DNA of 11,392 bases from the NCBI GenBank assembly GCA_046341775.1, contig JBKDQQ010000183.1, positions 1-11,392 of the forward strand. The letters run 5' to 3'. A program made the translations under genes and the position numbers. The notes beneath the pieces are model-generated. The model made no database searches, was not told the origin of the DNA, and saw nothing but the letters and a program-made list of their open reading frames with translations. Shown here in pieces: positions 1 to 6,366 of the stretch; positions within the stretch are counted from its first letter, which is position 1; each line of letters opens with the position of its first letter. Source of the stretch: SXXH01 sp041165735. Lineage in GTDB: Bacteria > Planctomycetota > UBA1135 > GCA-002686595.

Positions 1-102
1 CCTCGGGTCGCGCGCACCTGCGGGTGCTGCGCCCCGCCGGGGAGGGAGCCGGCGCGCGGCCGTGGCGACCCGCGGCGCCCTGGGCCGCGCCGCCTGCGTC
101 CC

Positions 103-2220
103 TCAGAGCCGCGGCTCGAACTCGAGCGCGCGCGCGAGGAAGGCCCAGATGTCGGCCCACTCCTCGATCACCATCGACGTCGGCTTGCCGGCACCGTGCC
201 CGCCGCGCGTCTCGATGCGGATCAAGGCGGCCGGGCCGGCGGTCTTCTCCTGCAATTCCGCCGCGAACTTGAAGCTGTGCGCCGGCACGACGCGGTCGTC
301 GTGGTCGCCGGTGGTGATCAAGGTCGCCGGATAGGCCGTGCCCTGCCGCAGGTTGTGCAGCGGCGAGTACTTCAGGAGGTAGCCGAAGGCCTGCGGATCG
401 TCGCTGCGTCCGTAGTCGGAAGCCCACGCCCAGCCGATGGTGAAGCGGTGGTAGCGCAGCATGTCGAGCACGCCCACGCCGGGCAGCGCGGCGCCGTACA
501 AGTCCGGACGCTGGGCCATGCACGCGCCGACGAGCAGGCCTCCGTTGCTGCGGCCGTGGATGGCGAGCTTGGACGGACTCGTGCGCCCCGTCGCGACCAG
601 CCACTCGGCGCAGGCGATGAAGTCGTCGAAGACGTTCTGCTTGCGCTCCTTCGTGCCGCCTTGGTGCCAATCACGCCCGTATTCGCCGCCACCGCGCAGG
701 TTGGCGCTGGCGTAGGCGCCGCCCATCTCGAGCCAACCCATGGTCGCGGGCGAGAAGGCCGGCTTGATGGGGATGTTGAAGCCGCCGTAGCCGTACAGAA
801 GCACCGGCGTGTCCTTGGTCATCGGCGCGTCCTTGCGACGCACGAGGAACATCGGAACCTCGGTGCCGTCCTTGCTCTTCACGCGATGCTGCTCGGTCGT
901 GTACAGCGCCGGATCGAAGGTCAGCTTGGGCTTGCGCCAGCCCTGCGAGGCGAGGCTCGCCATCTCGACCATGTGCACTTCGCCCGGCGAGGTGAAGCCG
1001 GACCAGGTGTAGTACAGGCGCGGGCAATCGAGGTCGCCCCACATCCCGCCCACCGAGCCGAGCCCGGGCAGCACGATGGAACCGGCGAGCGCGCCATCGA
1101 GTTCGTGCACCTGCACCTCGTTCGCCGCGTCGACCATGCGCGACACGACGAGGCGGTTGCCGGCGAGCAACGCGGACTCGAGCGTGTCGCGGCCCTCGGG
1201 CACGATCTCGACGAGGCGCTGCCGCGCGTCGAGGTCGACGGCCACGATGCGGCCGCGCGGCGCGTCCTTGTCGGTCTTGAACCACAGGCGCTTGCCGCGC
1301 TTGCCGAGGAACTCGTACTCGGCGTCGAAGGCGTCGAACAGGGGCTCCAGCGGCGCGTCGAGCGCGCCGTCGAGACGCTGCAGGAACACGCGATTCTTCT
1401 GCTCGGTGCCTTGCGTCTGCGACACCACCAGCAGCTCGTGGTCGTCGCTGGCGACGGCGCCGAAGCCCCACTCGGGCTGGTCGGGACGCGCGTGGACCAA
1501 CAGGTCCTGCGCTTGCGGCGAGCCGAGGCGGTGGTGCCGCAATTGGTGGTTCGCCAGCGACTTCTTGCCGCTCGTGTCGTGCTCGGGATAGGTGCTGTAC
1601 CACACGCCGCCGGAGTCCTTGCTCCACGCCAGTCCGGAGAACTTGACCCATTCGACCACGTCGGGGAGGTCGACGCCGTCCGCCACGCGACGGAAGCGGA
1701 TCGTGTTCCAGTCGGAGCCCGCCTCGCTGCCGGCGTAGGCCAGCAGCTCGCCATCGGGAGAGACCTGCACCTGGCCGACGGCGTAGGTGCCGTCGGCGCG
1801 GACCACGTTGGGGTCCAGCAGCACGCGCGGCTCGGCGCCGGGCGCATCCTGCACATGCAGCACGGACTGGTTGCGCAGCCCGTCGTTCTTCCAGAAGTAG
1901 ACGCGCCCCTTCTTCTCGAAGGGCGCGCCGTGCCTTTCGTAGTTCCACAACTGCGTCAAGCGCGCCTCGATCGCGGCGCGCTGCGGCACCGCGTCGATCC
2001 ACTCCCTGGTCAACTTGTTCTGCGCGTCGATCCACGCGCGCGTCGGCGCGCTGTCCGGATCCTCCAGCCCGCGCCACGGGTCCGCGACCGGCGTGCCGTG
2101 GTAGTCGTCGACGACGGGATCCTTGGCGTAAGCGGGATAGTTGGTCACTCGGCTGCTCGAAGGCGCGTGGCAGGCGGCCGCGAGGGCGACCAGCAGCGCG
2201 CATTGAAGTCGGATCTTCAT
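103..2220 (-). CDS. Prolyl oligopeptidase (peptidase family S9A), probable lipoprotein
   Basis: Encodes 705 aa, the usual size for prolyl oligopeptidases, which cut short peptides after proline. The N-terminus (about 1-17) is a short hydrophobic signal ending in ALAAAC, so Cys17 could be the lipidated residue of a lipoprotein. That would place the enzyme in the cell envelope, whereas the classical enzymes are cytosolic. The family N-terminal region follows (DDYHGTPVADPWRGLED), then a beta-propeller of roughly residues 90-420, then the alpha/beta-hydrolase domain. The triad is intact: Ser558 in GRSNGG, Asp641 in DHDDRVVP, His675 in GGHGAG. YGYGGFNIP and RGGGEYGRDW are typical S9A motifs. The start is the ATG directly before the signal peptide; no SD precedes it, only a C-rich tract. 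It lies 32 bp after the amidase stop and is probably cotranscribed with it. Family assignment is very secure; lipidation is inferred, because the -3 residue is Ala rather than the preferred Leu. Confidence 0.95.
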   Translation of the reverse strand: MKIRLQCALLVALAAACHAPSSSRVTNYPAYAKDPVVDDYHGTPVADPWRGLEDPDSAPTRAWIDAQNKLTREWIDAVPQRAAIEARLTQLWNYERHGAPFEKKGRVYFWKNDGLRNQSVLHVQDAPGAEPRVLLDPNVVRADGTYAVGQVQVSPDGELLAYAGSEAGSDWNTIRFRRVADGVDLPDVVEWVKFSGLAWSKDSGGVWYSTYPEHDTSGKKSLANHQLRHHRLGSPQAQDLLVHARPDQPEWGFGAVASDDHELLVVSQTQGTEQKNRVFLQRLDGALDAPLEPLFDAFDAEYEFLGKRGKRLWFKTDKDAPRGRIVAVDLDARQRLVEIVPEGRDTLESALLAGNRLVVSRMVDAANEVQVHELDGALAGSIVLPGLGSVGGMWGDLDCPRLYYTWSGFTSPGEVHMVEMASLASQGWRKPKLTFDPALYTTEQHRVKSKDGTEVPMFLVRRKDAPMTKDTPVLLYGYGGFNIPIKPAFSPATMGWLEMGGAYASANLRGGGEYGRDWHQGGTKERKQNVFDDFIACAEWLVATGRTSPSKLAIHGRSNGGLLVGACMAQRPDLYGAALPGVGVLDMLRYHRFTIGWAWASDYGRSDDPQAFGYLLKYSPLHNLRQGTAYPATLITTGDHDDRVVPAHSFKFAAELQEKTAGPAALIRIETRGGHGAGKPTSMVIEEWADIWAFLARALEFEPRL

Positions 2221-2252
2221 GGGAGGGGGTGGGGATGCGCGCGCCGAACGAC

Positions 2253-3869
2253 TCAGCGCACGGGAGGCCGAGGCAGGGAGCCGTGGCGGGATTGCCACGC
2301 GCCCGCCACGGCGAGCAGGTCCGACTCGCCGTGCAGCGGGCCGGTGAAGGTGATCGAACGCGGCAGGCCGCGCGCGTCCAGGCCGTCGGGCAGGCAGGCG
2401 GCGGGATGCCCGCTCAGGTTCGTGGCGAGCAGGAGGTCGCCGGCGAAGCTCGGGTGCACGAGGATGTCGACCTCGTCGAAGATCTCGGCCATGCGCTGCA
2501 TCACGCGCGTGCGCAGGCGTTGCGCGCGCAGGTACTCGACCGCGGGCACGAGTCGCGCCGCGCGGAAGGTGTTGGGCCACGCGGCCTCGTCCTGCCACAC
2601 CATGGCATCGTCGTCGCCGGACCTGGTCAGCTCGTCGAATTGCGTGGCGGCCTCGACGACGAGCACCACGAGCAGATCCCCGAGCGGCAGGCCGAAGTCG
2701 AGGTCCACGGGCCGCACCTGGACGCCCATGGCGCGCAACTGGTCCAGCACGTGGCGGTGCCCGGGCGCTTCGTCGAAGGCCCCGCGCGGATGGCCGACCA
2801 CGAGGCGCGAGAGATCGGCGGCGCGACCGCGCGCGAACGGCGCCGCGACCACGGAGGGGTCCTTGCCGTCCGGCCCGCGGATCACCTCGTGCACCATCGC
2901 GCAGTCGTCCAAGCCGCGCGCGATGGGACCGATCTTGTCCATGGTGAACGACAAGCACATGGCCCCATGGCGCGACACCGAGCCGAAGGTCGGACGCAAC
3001 CCCGAGGCGCCGCAGGTGGCGCTGGGGGACACGATGGAGCCGAGGGTCTCGCTGCCGATGGCGAAGGGCAGCGCGCCGCAGGCGACGGCCGCCGCGGATC
3101 CGGCGGAGGATCCCGAGCTGCCTTGTTCGGGGTCCCATGGATTGCGCGTGCGGCCTCCGTGCCACAGGTCGCCGTAGGCGTACTCGCCGAGGCTGGTCTT
3201 CGCCAGCAGCACGGCGCCCGCGGCGCGTAGTCGTTCGACGACGGTGGCATCGGCGTCGATGACGCGGTGCTCGTGCAGCGCCGAGCCCCAGGTCGTCGGC
3301 GCCCCGCGCGCCGCCAGCAGGTCCTTCGCGCCGTAGGGGATGCCGTGCAACGGCCCGCGCCAACGCCCCGCCTGGAGTTCCGCGTCCAACGCGGCCGCCT
3401 CGCCCAAGGCCTGGTCCTCGAGCAGGTTGACGACGAAGCGCAGACGCTCGTCGAGCCGGCGGCAACGCGCGATGCAGGCCCGCACGAGCTCGACGGAGGT
3501 CAGCTGCCGCGTCCGCAGGAGCACGGAGAGCTCCGCGAGCGACAGGAAGGCCAAGTCCTCGTCGTCGGCGGGACGCGACACCGTGGGCGCCACCGGCGGC
3601 TCGAGCACGAGCTTCGCGGGGGCGATGGAGCGGCCGGGAAGCAGCGGCTGGAACACGAGCGGCGCGGCGAGCTCGTGCGGGAGCCCCAAGGCCTGCAAAC
3701 GCGCGTAGCCCGCGGCGTTCTCCGCGACCGCGCGCTGCATCTGCAGCACCTCCGCCGGGCCGAAGCGCAGGCCCGCGAGGGTCGCGCCCGCCTCGAGCAC
3801 GCCGGGCGAGATGGGCTGTTCGGCCGCTTCCTGCAGCCACGCGGGGGGCACGGAGGCGATGATCGTCAC
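2253..3869 (-). CDS. Amidase (amidase signature family, GatA-like hydrolase)
   Basis: Encodes 538 aa with no signal peptide, so probably cytoplasmic. Amidase-signature enzymes hydrolyse C-N amide bonds with a Ser-cisSer-Lys triad. The triad is visible: Lys182 in YGAKDL, cis-Ser254 in the GSSGSSAGSAAA stretch, nucleophile Ser278 in GSETLGSI. The C-terminus has the usual NLSGHPAACLP and SITFTGPLHGE segments. Residues 1-105 are an N-terminal extension before the catalytic core; I recognise no domain in it. The usual Arg after GSI is replaced (GSIVSP), so the substrate is probably not that of GatA. No gatB or gatC is nearby, so this is unlikely to be the tRNA amidotransferase subunit. The GTG start is fixed by an in-frame TAG only four codons upstream (3879-3881 read on the minus strand), which leaves no room for an SD. 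It is divergent from the transporter and 32 bp ahead of the prolyl oligopeptidase. Substrate unknown. Confidence 0.92.
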   Translation of the reverse strand: MTIIASVPPAWLQEAAEQPISPGVLEAGATLAGLRFGPAEVLQMQRAVAENAAGYARLQALGLPHELAAPLVFQPLLPGRSIAPAKLVLEPPVAPTVSRPADDEDLAFLSLAELSVLLRTRQLTSVELVRACIARCRRLDERLRFVVNLLEDQALGEAAALDAELQAGRWRGPLHGIPYGAKDLLAARGAPTTWGSALHEHRVIDADATVVERLRAAGAVLLAKTSLGEYAYGDLWHGGRTRNPWDPEQGSSGSSAGSAAAVACGALPFAIGSETLGSIVSPSATCGASGLRPTFGSVSRHGAMCLSFTMDKIGPIARGLDDCAMVHEVIRGPDGKDPSVVAAPFARGRAADLSRLVVGHPRGAFDEAPGHRHVLDQLRAMGVQVRPVDLDFGLPLGDLLVVLVVEAATQFDELTRSGDDDAMVWQDEAAWPNTFRAARLVPAVEYLRAQRLRTRVMQRMAEIFDEVDILVHPSFAGDLLLATNLSGHPAACLPDGLDARGLPRSITFTGPLHGESDLLAVAGAWQSRHGSLPRPPVR

Positions 3870-3875
3870 GGCGAG

Positions 3876-3881
3876 AGACTA
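3876..3881 (-). promoter_or_regulatory. TANNNT -10-like element of the amidase gene (leaderless promoter)
   Basis: Read on the minus strand the hexamer is TAGTCT, ending 6 nt before the GTG start at 3869. It therefore occupies -12 to -7 if transcription starts on the start codon itself. This is the known geometry of leaderless promoters in SD-poor, GC-rich bacteria. No convincing -35 was seen. The TAG is also the in-frame stop that fixes the amidase start. Confidence 0.5.
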
Positions 3882-3906
3882 CCGCCCGACACCGGTGCGG
3901 CGGTAG
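3879..3906. promoter_or_regulatory. Symmetrical inverted repeat between two divergent GTG starts; candidate operator
   Basis: Two 8-bp arms, CTACCGCC and GGCGGTAG, flank a 12-bp centre that itself contains the palindrome CACCGGTG. The repeat lies exactly midway between the two start codons, with 9 bp on each side. The symmetry extends weakly into the flanks: both strands read GGCGGTAG, two bases, TCT, two bases, CC, GTG. It could be an operator coordinating the amidase and the transporter, or a by-product of two copies of the same promoter pattern facing each other. No regulator gene is adjacent. Confidence 0.45.
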
Positions 3907-3909
3907 CTT
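3904..3909 (+). promoter_or_regulatory. TANNNT -10-like element of the transporter gene (leaderless promoter)
   Basis: TAGCTT ends 6 nt before the GTG start at 3916, the same geometry as the amidase promoter on the other strand. Its TAG is again an in-frame stop four codons before the start, so there is no room for an SD. This makes a leaderless or near-leaderless mRNA likely. No clear -35 seen. Confidence 0.5.
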
Positions 3910-3915
3910 CTGCCC

Positions 3916-5220
3916 GTGCTGCGCACCATCCTCGCGCGTCTGTGCCTGTCCCGTGCCGACGCGCGAGCGTGGGCGCTGTACGACTGGGCCAACAGCGCCA
4001 TGTACACGGTCGTCGTCACCGCCGTGTACCCGGTCTGGTACAGGAGCACCCTCGCCGCCGACCTCGACGACGACGCCAAGCGCACCACCTTCGCCTGGAC
4101 CACGACCCTCGCGCTCGTCCTGGCCGCGCTCGCCTCGCCGCTCCTGGGCGCGATCGCCGACCGCGCGGGCGCGAAGAAGCGCTTCTTCGCGGCGTTCCTC
4201 GCCCTCGGTGCGGGCTGCTGCGCCGGTCTCGCCGCGTTGGAGCCGGGACAGTGGCTCTTCGGCTGCGCCTTGTTCTTCGGGGCCAACCTCGGCGCGGTCG
4301 GGAGCTTCGTCTACTACGACGCCATGCTCGTCGACGTCGCCGAACCGGGCGACTACGACACGCTCTCCACCACGGGCTACGCCCTCGGCTACCTCGGCGG
4401 CGGCGTCGCGCTCGCCCTCGTCGCGGCGCTGATCTTGGCGGGATCCGAGCCGGGCGCGGGCTTCGACGCCGATTTCGCCATCCGGGCCGGCTTCCTGCTG
4501 GTCGCCGCCTGGTGGGTGGCCTTCAGCGTCCCGCTGCTCCTGCGTGTCAAGGAAACCAGACGGCGGCCCGCGGGCGGCGGCCTGCGCGAGGGCGTGCGCG
4601 ACCTGCTCGGGCTGTGGCGCGAGCTGCGCGGAAGGCGCGACGCGTGGCTCTTCCTGCTGGCCTTCTTCGCCTACAACGACGGCATCGGCACGATCATCCG
4701 CATGGCGACCTCCTTCGGCGAGGAGAAGGGCCTTTCGACGGCGGACATGCTCGGGGCCATCCTGCTCGTGCAGGTCGTGGGCATCCCCGCGACGCTGCTC
4801 TTCGGCCGCCTGGCCGGCCTCGTCGGCCCCAAGGCCGCGCTGCATTGCGCGATCGCGGCCTACATCCTGGCCGCGTTGCAGGCGCGCGGGCTCGAGGACG
4901 CGGACGACTTCATGCTGCTCGCGCTGCTCGTCGGGCTGGTGCAGGGCGGCGCGCAGGCGTTGTCGCGTTCGCTCTACGCGAGCCTCGTGCCGGCCGACAG
5001 GCAAGCCGAGTACTTCGGCCTCTTCGCCACGCTGGAGAAGTTCGCGGGGATCCTCGGGCCGCTGGGCTTCGCGCTGCTGCCTTCGACCGATGCGGCCTTG
5101 TTGTCGGTCGTCGGGTTCTTCGTGCTGGGCGGCGTCCTGCTGGCCTTCGTGGACGTGGAGCGCGGACGCGCCGCGGTGCGCCACGCGCCCGCGCCTTGCG
5201 ATGGCCGGGACCGGAGCTAA
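3916..5220 (+). CDS. MFS transporter of the Atg22/UMF1 family
   Basis: Encodes 434 aa of inner-membrane protein with about 12 hydrophobic segments (roughly 19-43, 59-82, 88-108, 112-138, 151-175, 188-210, 241-262, 275-300, 303-323, 331-356, 367-388, 392-412) and a charged central loop at about 211-240. Family hallmarks are YDWANSAM at 22-29 in TM1, the motif-A-like GAIADRAGAKKRF after TM2, GYALGYLGGG in TM5, FAYNDGIGTI in TM7, and GGAQALSRS with YFGLF near TM10-11. The eukaryotic relative Atg22 exports amino acids from the vacuole; bacterial members are mostly uncharacterised, so the substrate here is unknown. Divergence from an amidase hints at amide or amino-acid transport, but that is only inference. 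The GTG start is constrained by the in-frame TAG at 3904. The stop TAA overlaps the -10-like element of the next gene. Confidence 0.9.
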   Translation: MLRTILARLCLSRADARAWALYDWANSAMYTVVVTAVYPVWYRSTLAADLDDDAKRTTFAWTTTLALVLAALASPLLGAIADRAGAKKRFFAAFLALGAGCCAGLAALEPGQWLFGCALFFGANLGAVGSFVYYDAMLVDVAEPGDYDTLSTTGYALGYLGGGVALALVAALILAGSEPGAGFDADFAIRAGFLLVAAWWVAFSVPLLLRVKETRRRPAGGGLREGVRDLLGLWRELRGRRDAWLFLLAFFAYNDGIGTIIRMATSFGEEKGLSTADMLGAILLVQVVGIPATLLFGRLAGLVGPKAALHCAIAAYILAALQARGLEDADDFMLLALLVGLVQGGAQALSRSLYASLVPADRQAEYFGLFATLEKFAGILGPLGFALLPSTDAALLSVVGFFVLGGVLLAFVDVERGRAAVRHAPAPCDGRDRS

Positions 5221-5223
5221 GCT
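5218..5223 (+). promoter_or_regulatory. TANNNT -10-like element before the SlyD-like gene
   Basis: TAAGCT begins with the stop codon of the transporter and ends 7 nt before the ATG at 5231. It resembles the leaderless-type elements at 3876-3881 and 3904-3909. The only SD candidate, GGAG at 5213-5216, is 14 nt from the ATG, rather far. The gene may have its own promoter as well as read-through from the transporter. Confidence 0.35.
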
Positions 5224-5230
5224 CGACGCC

Positions 5231-5656
5231 ATGCGCACGGCCGCCGAAGGTGACCTCGTCCGCGCCCATGTGGTGGCGCGCCTCGCCGACGGATCCGTGT
5301 GGCTGGATTCGCGGCTCGAACAACCCATCGACTTCAAGGCCGGCGGGGGCGACGTGCTCCCCGGCGTGGCGCGCGCCGTCGTCGGAATGGCGCAGGGGGA
5401 GATCAGGCTGCTCGCGCTCGCGCCCGAGGATGCCTACGGGACGCGGGACGAGGATCTCGTCGCCCGCTTGCCGCGCGAGCATCTCGGCCTCGAGGTGGCC
5501 GTGGGCGATACCTTGCAAGCCGAGCGGGACGGCGCGGAGATGACCGTCTGGGTCAAGGAAGTCACCGCCGCCGAGGTGGTGCTGGACGGCAACCATCCGT
5601 TGGCCGGGTGCACGCTCCTCGTCGAGATCGAGTTGCTGGACGTGCTGGACGCCTGA
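5231..5656 (+). CDS. SlyD-like FKBP-type peptidyl-prolyl isomerase / chaperone
   Basis: Encodes 141 aa with no signal peptide, so cytoplasmic. SlyD proteins have an FKBP prolyl-isomerase fold interrupted by an IF (insert-in-flap) chaperone domain. The pattern fits: FKBP strands at about 1-67 with LPGVARAVVGMAQGE, the junction PEDAYG (65-70), the IF domain at about 70-120, then the SlyD signature VVLDGNHPLAG (116-126) and a closing strand. It ends right after the fold, without the His/Cys-rich metal-binding tail of E. coli SlyD. The Tyr of the first FKBP strand (AYQV in E. coli SlyD, HYT in FKBP12) appears replaced by Val/Ala, so isomerase activity may be low and chaperone activity dominant. 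An in-frame ATG at 5201 would add 10 residues and overlap the transporter; I prefer 5231 because the fold starts there and a -10-like element precedes it. Confidence 0.88.
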   Translation: MRTAAEGDLVRAHVVARLADGSVWLDSRLEQPIDFKAGGGDVLPGVARAVVGMAQGEIRLLALAPEDAYGTRDEDLVARLPREHLGLEVAVGDTLQAERDGAEMTVWVKEVTAAEVVLDGNHPLAGCTLLVEIELLDVLDA

Positions 5657-5701
5657 ACGAGGCTGGAGCGCCGCGCGCCACCCCGCCGCGCCGTCTCGCG
5701 C

Positions 5702-5707
5702 TATGCT
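5702..5707 (+). promoter_or_regulatory. Candidate -10 element upstream of the RRM gene
   Basis: TATGCT stands out in a very GC-rich 130-bp gap. A start about 7 nt downstream would give a leader of roughly 73 nt before the ATG at 5787. No -35 match is seen 17 bp upstream. This would be a leadered promoter, unlike those of the neighbouring genes. Confidence 0.3.
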
Positions 5708-5786
5708 GTGATGGTCCGAGGCGATGCGGCGCGGCCCCGTGCGCCCTCGACCCCGGACGGGTCACTGTTCCGCCTCGACGCTACCC

Positions 5787-6308
5787 ATGGCGCATCGCGT
5801 GTACGTGGGCAACTTGCCCTTCACTTGCTCCCCCGAGGACCTGAAGCAGCTCTTCGCCGCGCACGCCCCGACCGCCACGTCGATCGTCATCGATCGCGAC
5901 ACGGGGCGCTCGCGCGGCTTCGGCTTCGTCGACTTCGCCTCGACGGAGTCGATGCTCCTCGCCATCCAGGCCATGCACGGGCGTCCCGTCAATGGTCGTC
6001 CGCTGACCGTCTCCGAGGCGCGCGAACGCCAACCCGGCGACAGGCCCGCGCGCGGCTCGGGCACCGGCGGTCCACCGCGCGCGACCGGGGCGGGCCGCGC
6101 GGGCGGCGATGCTCCGGTCGTCCAAGGCGGCGGATCCTCGGCGCCTGCCCGCGGCAGGCCCGCCGGCCCCGCGCCCGCTCACGACCGGCCGCGTCCATCC
6201 GGCCGCAAGCCATGGGAGCAGAAGGAGCGCGGCGACCGCTGGTCCGACGGTGGCGGCAAGCCGCGGCGCCGGCGGGATCCGCAGGACGACGAGGACGAGG
6301 GCTTCTGA
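5787..6308 (+). CDS. RRM-domain RNA-binding protein with disordered Gly/Arg/Pro-rich tail
   Basis: Encodes 173 aa. Residues 4-78 are one RNA recognition motif with both consensus sites: RNP2 VYVGNL (5-10) and RNP1 RGFGFVDF (43-50), including the aromatic residues that stack on RNA bases. Bacterial single-RRM proteins (the cyanobacterial Rbp type) bind single-stranded RNA; some are cold-induced or help localise mRNA. The tail (about 79-173) is low complexity, rich in Gly, Arg, Pro and Ser, with a late RRRR cluster and an acidic end (DDEDEGF); it looks disordered and could add non-specific RNA contacts. The start is the ATG four codons before RNP2. An in-frame ATG at 5724 would add 21 arginine/proline-rich residues that no RRM needs. 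No SD lies before 5787. The gene is probably monocistronic, in a 130-bp gap after the SlyD-like gene and followed by a hairpin. RNA targets unknown. Confidence 0.92.
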   Translation: MAHRVYVGNLPFTCSPEDLKQLFAAHAPTATSIVIDRDTGRSRGFGFVDFASTESMLLAIQAMHGRPVNGRPLTVSEARERQPGDRPARGSGTGGPPRATGAGRAGGDAPVVQGGGSSAPARGRPAGPAPAHDRPRPSGRKPWEQKERGDRWSDGGGKPRRRRDPQDDEDEGF

Positions 6309-6325
6309 ACGCGTCCGGCGGCGTG

Positions 6326-6345
6326 CTGTCAATTGAATTTGACAG
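6326..6345. terminator. Hairpin in the convergent gap, possible bidirectional terminator
   Basis: A perfect 7-bp stem CTGTCAA/TTGACAG around a 6-nt loop TTGAAT. It lies between the stop codons of the RRM gene and the M24-like gene, where transcription converges. It forms an AT-rich island in GC-rich DNA. No T-tract follows on either strand, so a classical intrinsic terminator is not proven. Confidence 0.4.
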
Positions 6346-6366
6346 GGCCGCGCCTTCGAACAAGAG

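Noticed and set aside
1..102. Short GC-rich inverted repeats after the prolyl oligopeptidase stop
   Set aside because: Stems of only 4-5 bp with no T-tract, as expected by chance at this base composition; I cannot support a terminator.
196..3177. Plus-strand open frame of 993 codons antisense to the prolyl oligopeptidase and amidase
   Set aside because: It has no recognisable domain, is full of Arg/Ala/Gly/His low-complexity runs, and lies opposite two proteins with intact catalytic motifs. Long antisense frames are expected at this GC content.
2221..5337. Continuation of the prolyl oligopeptidase frame upstream on the minus strand to 5337
   Set aside because: The frame stays open only by composition. 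The protein begins at a signal peptide at 2220, and the upstream part overlaps the amidase in another frame and the transporter on the other strand.
6327..6344. TTGACA on both strands, resembling -35 boxes
   Set aside because: Both copies are simply the arms of the hairpin, and neither has a -10 at 16-18 bp. The place is a convergent gap where promoters are not expected.
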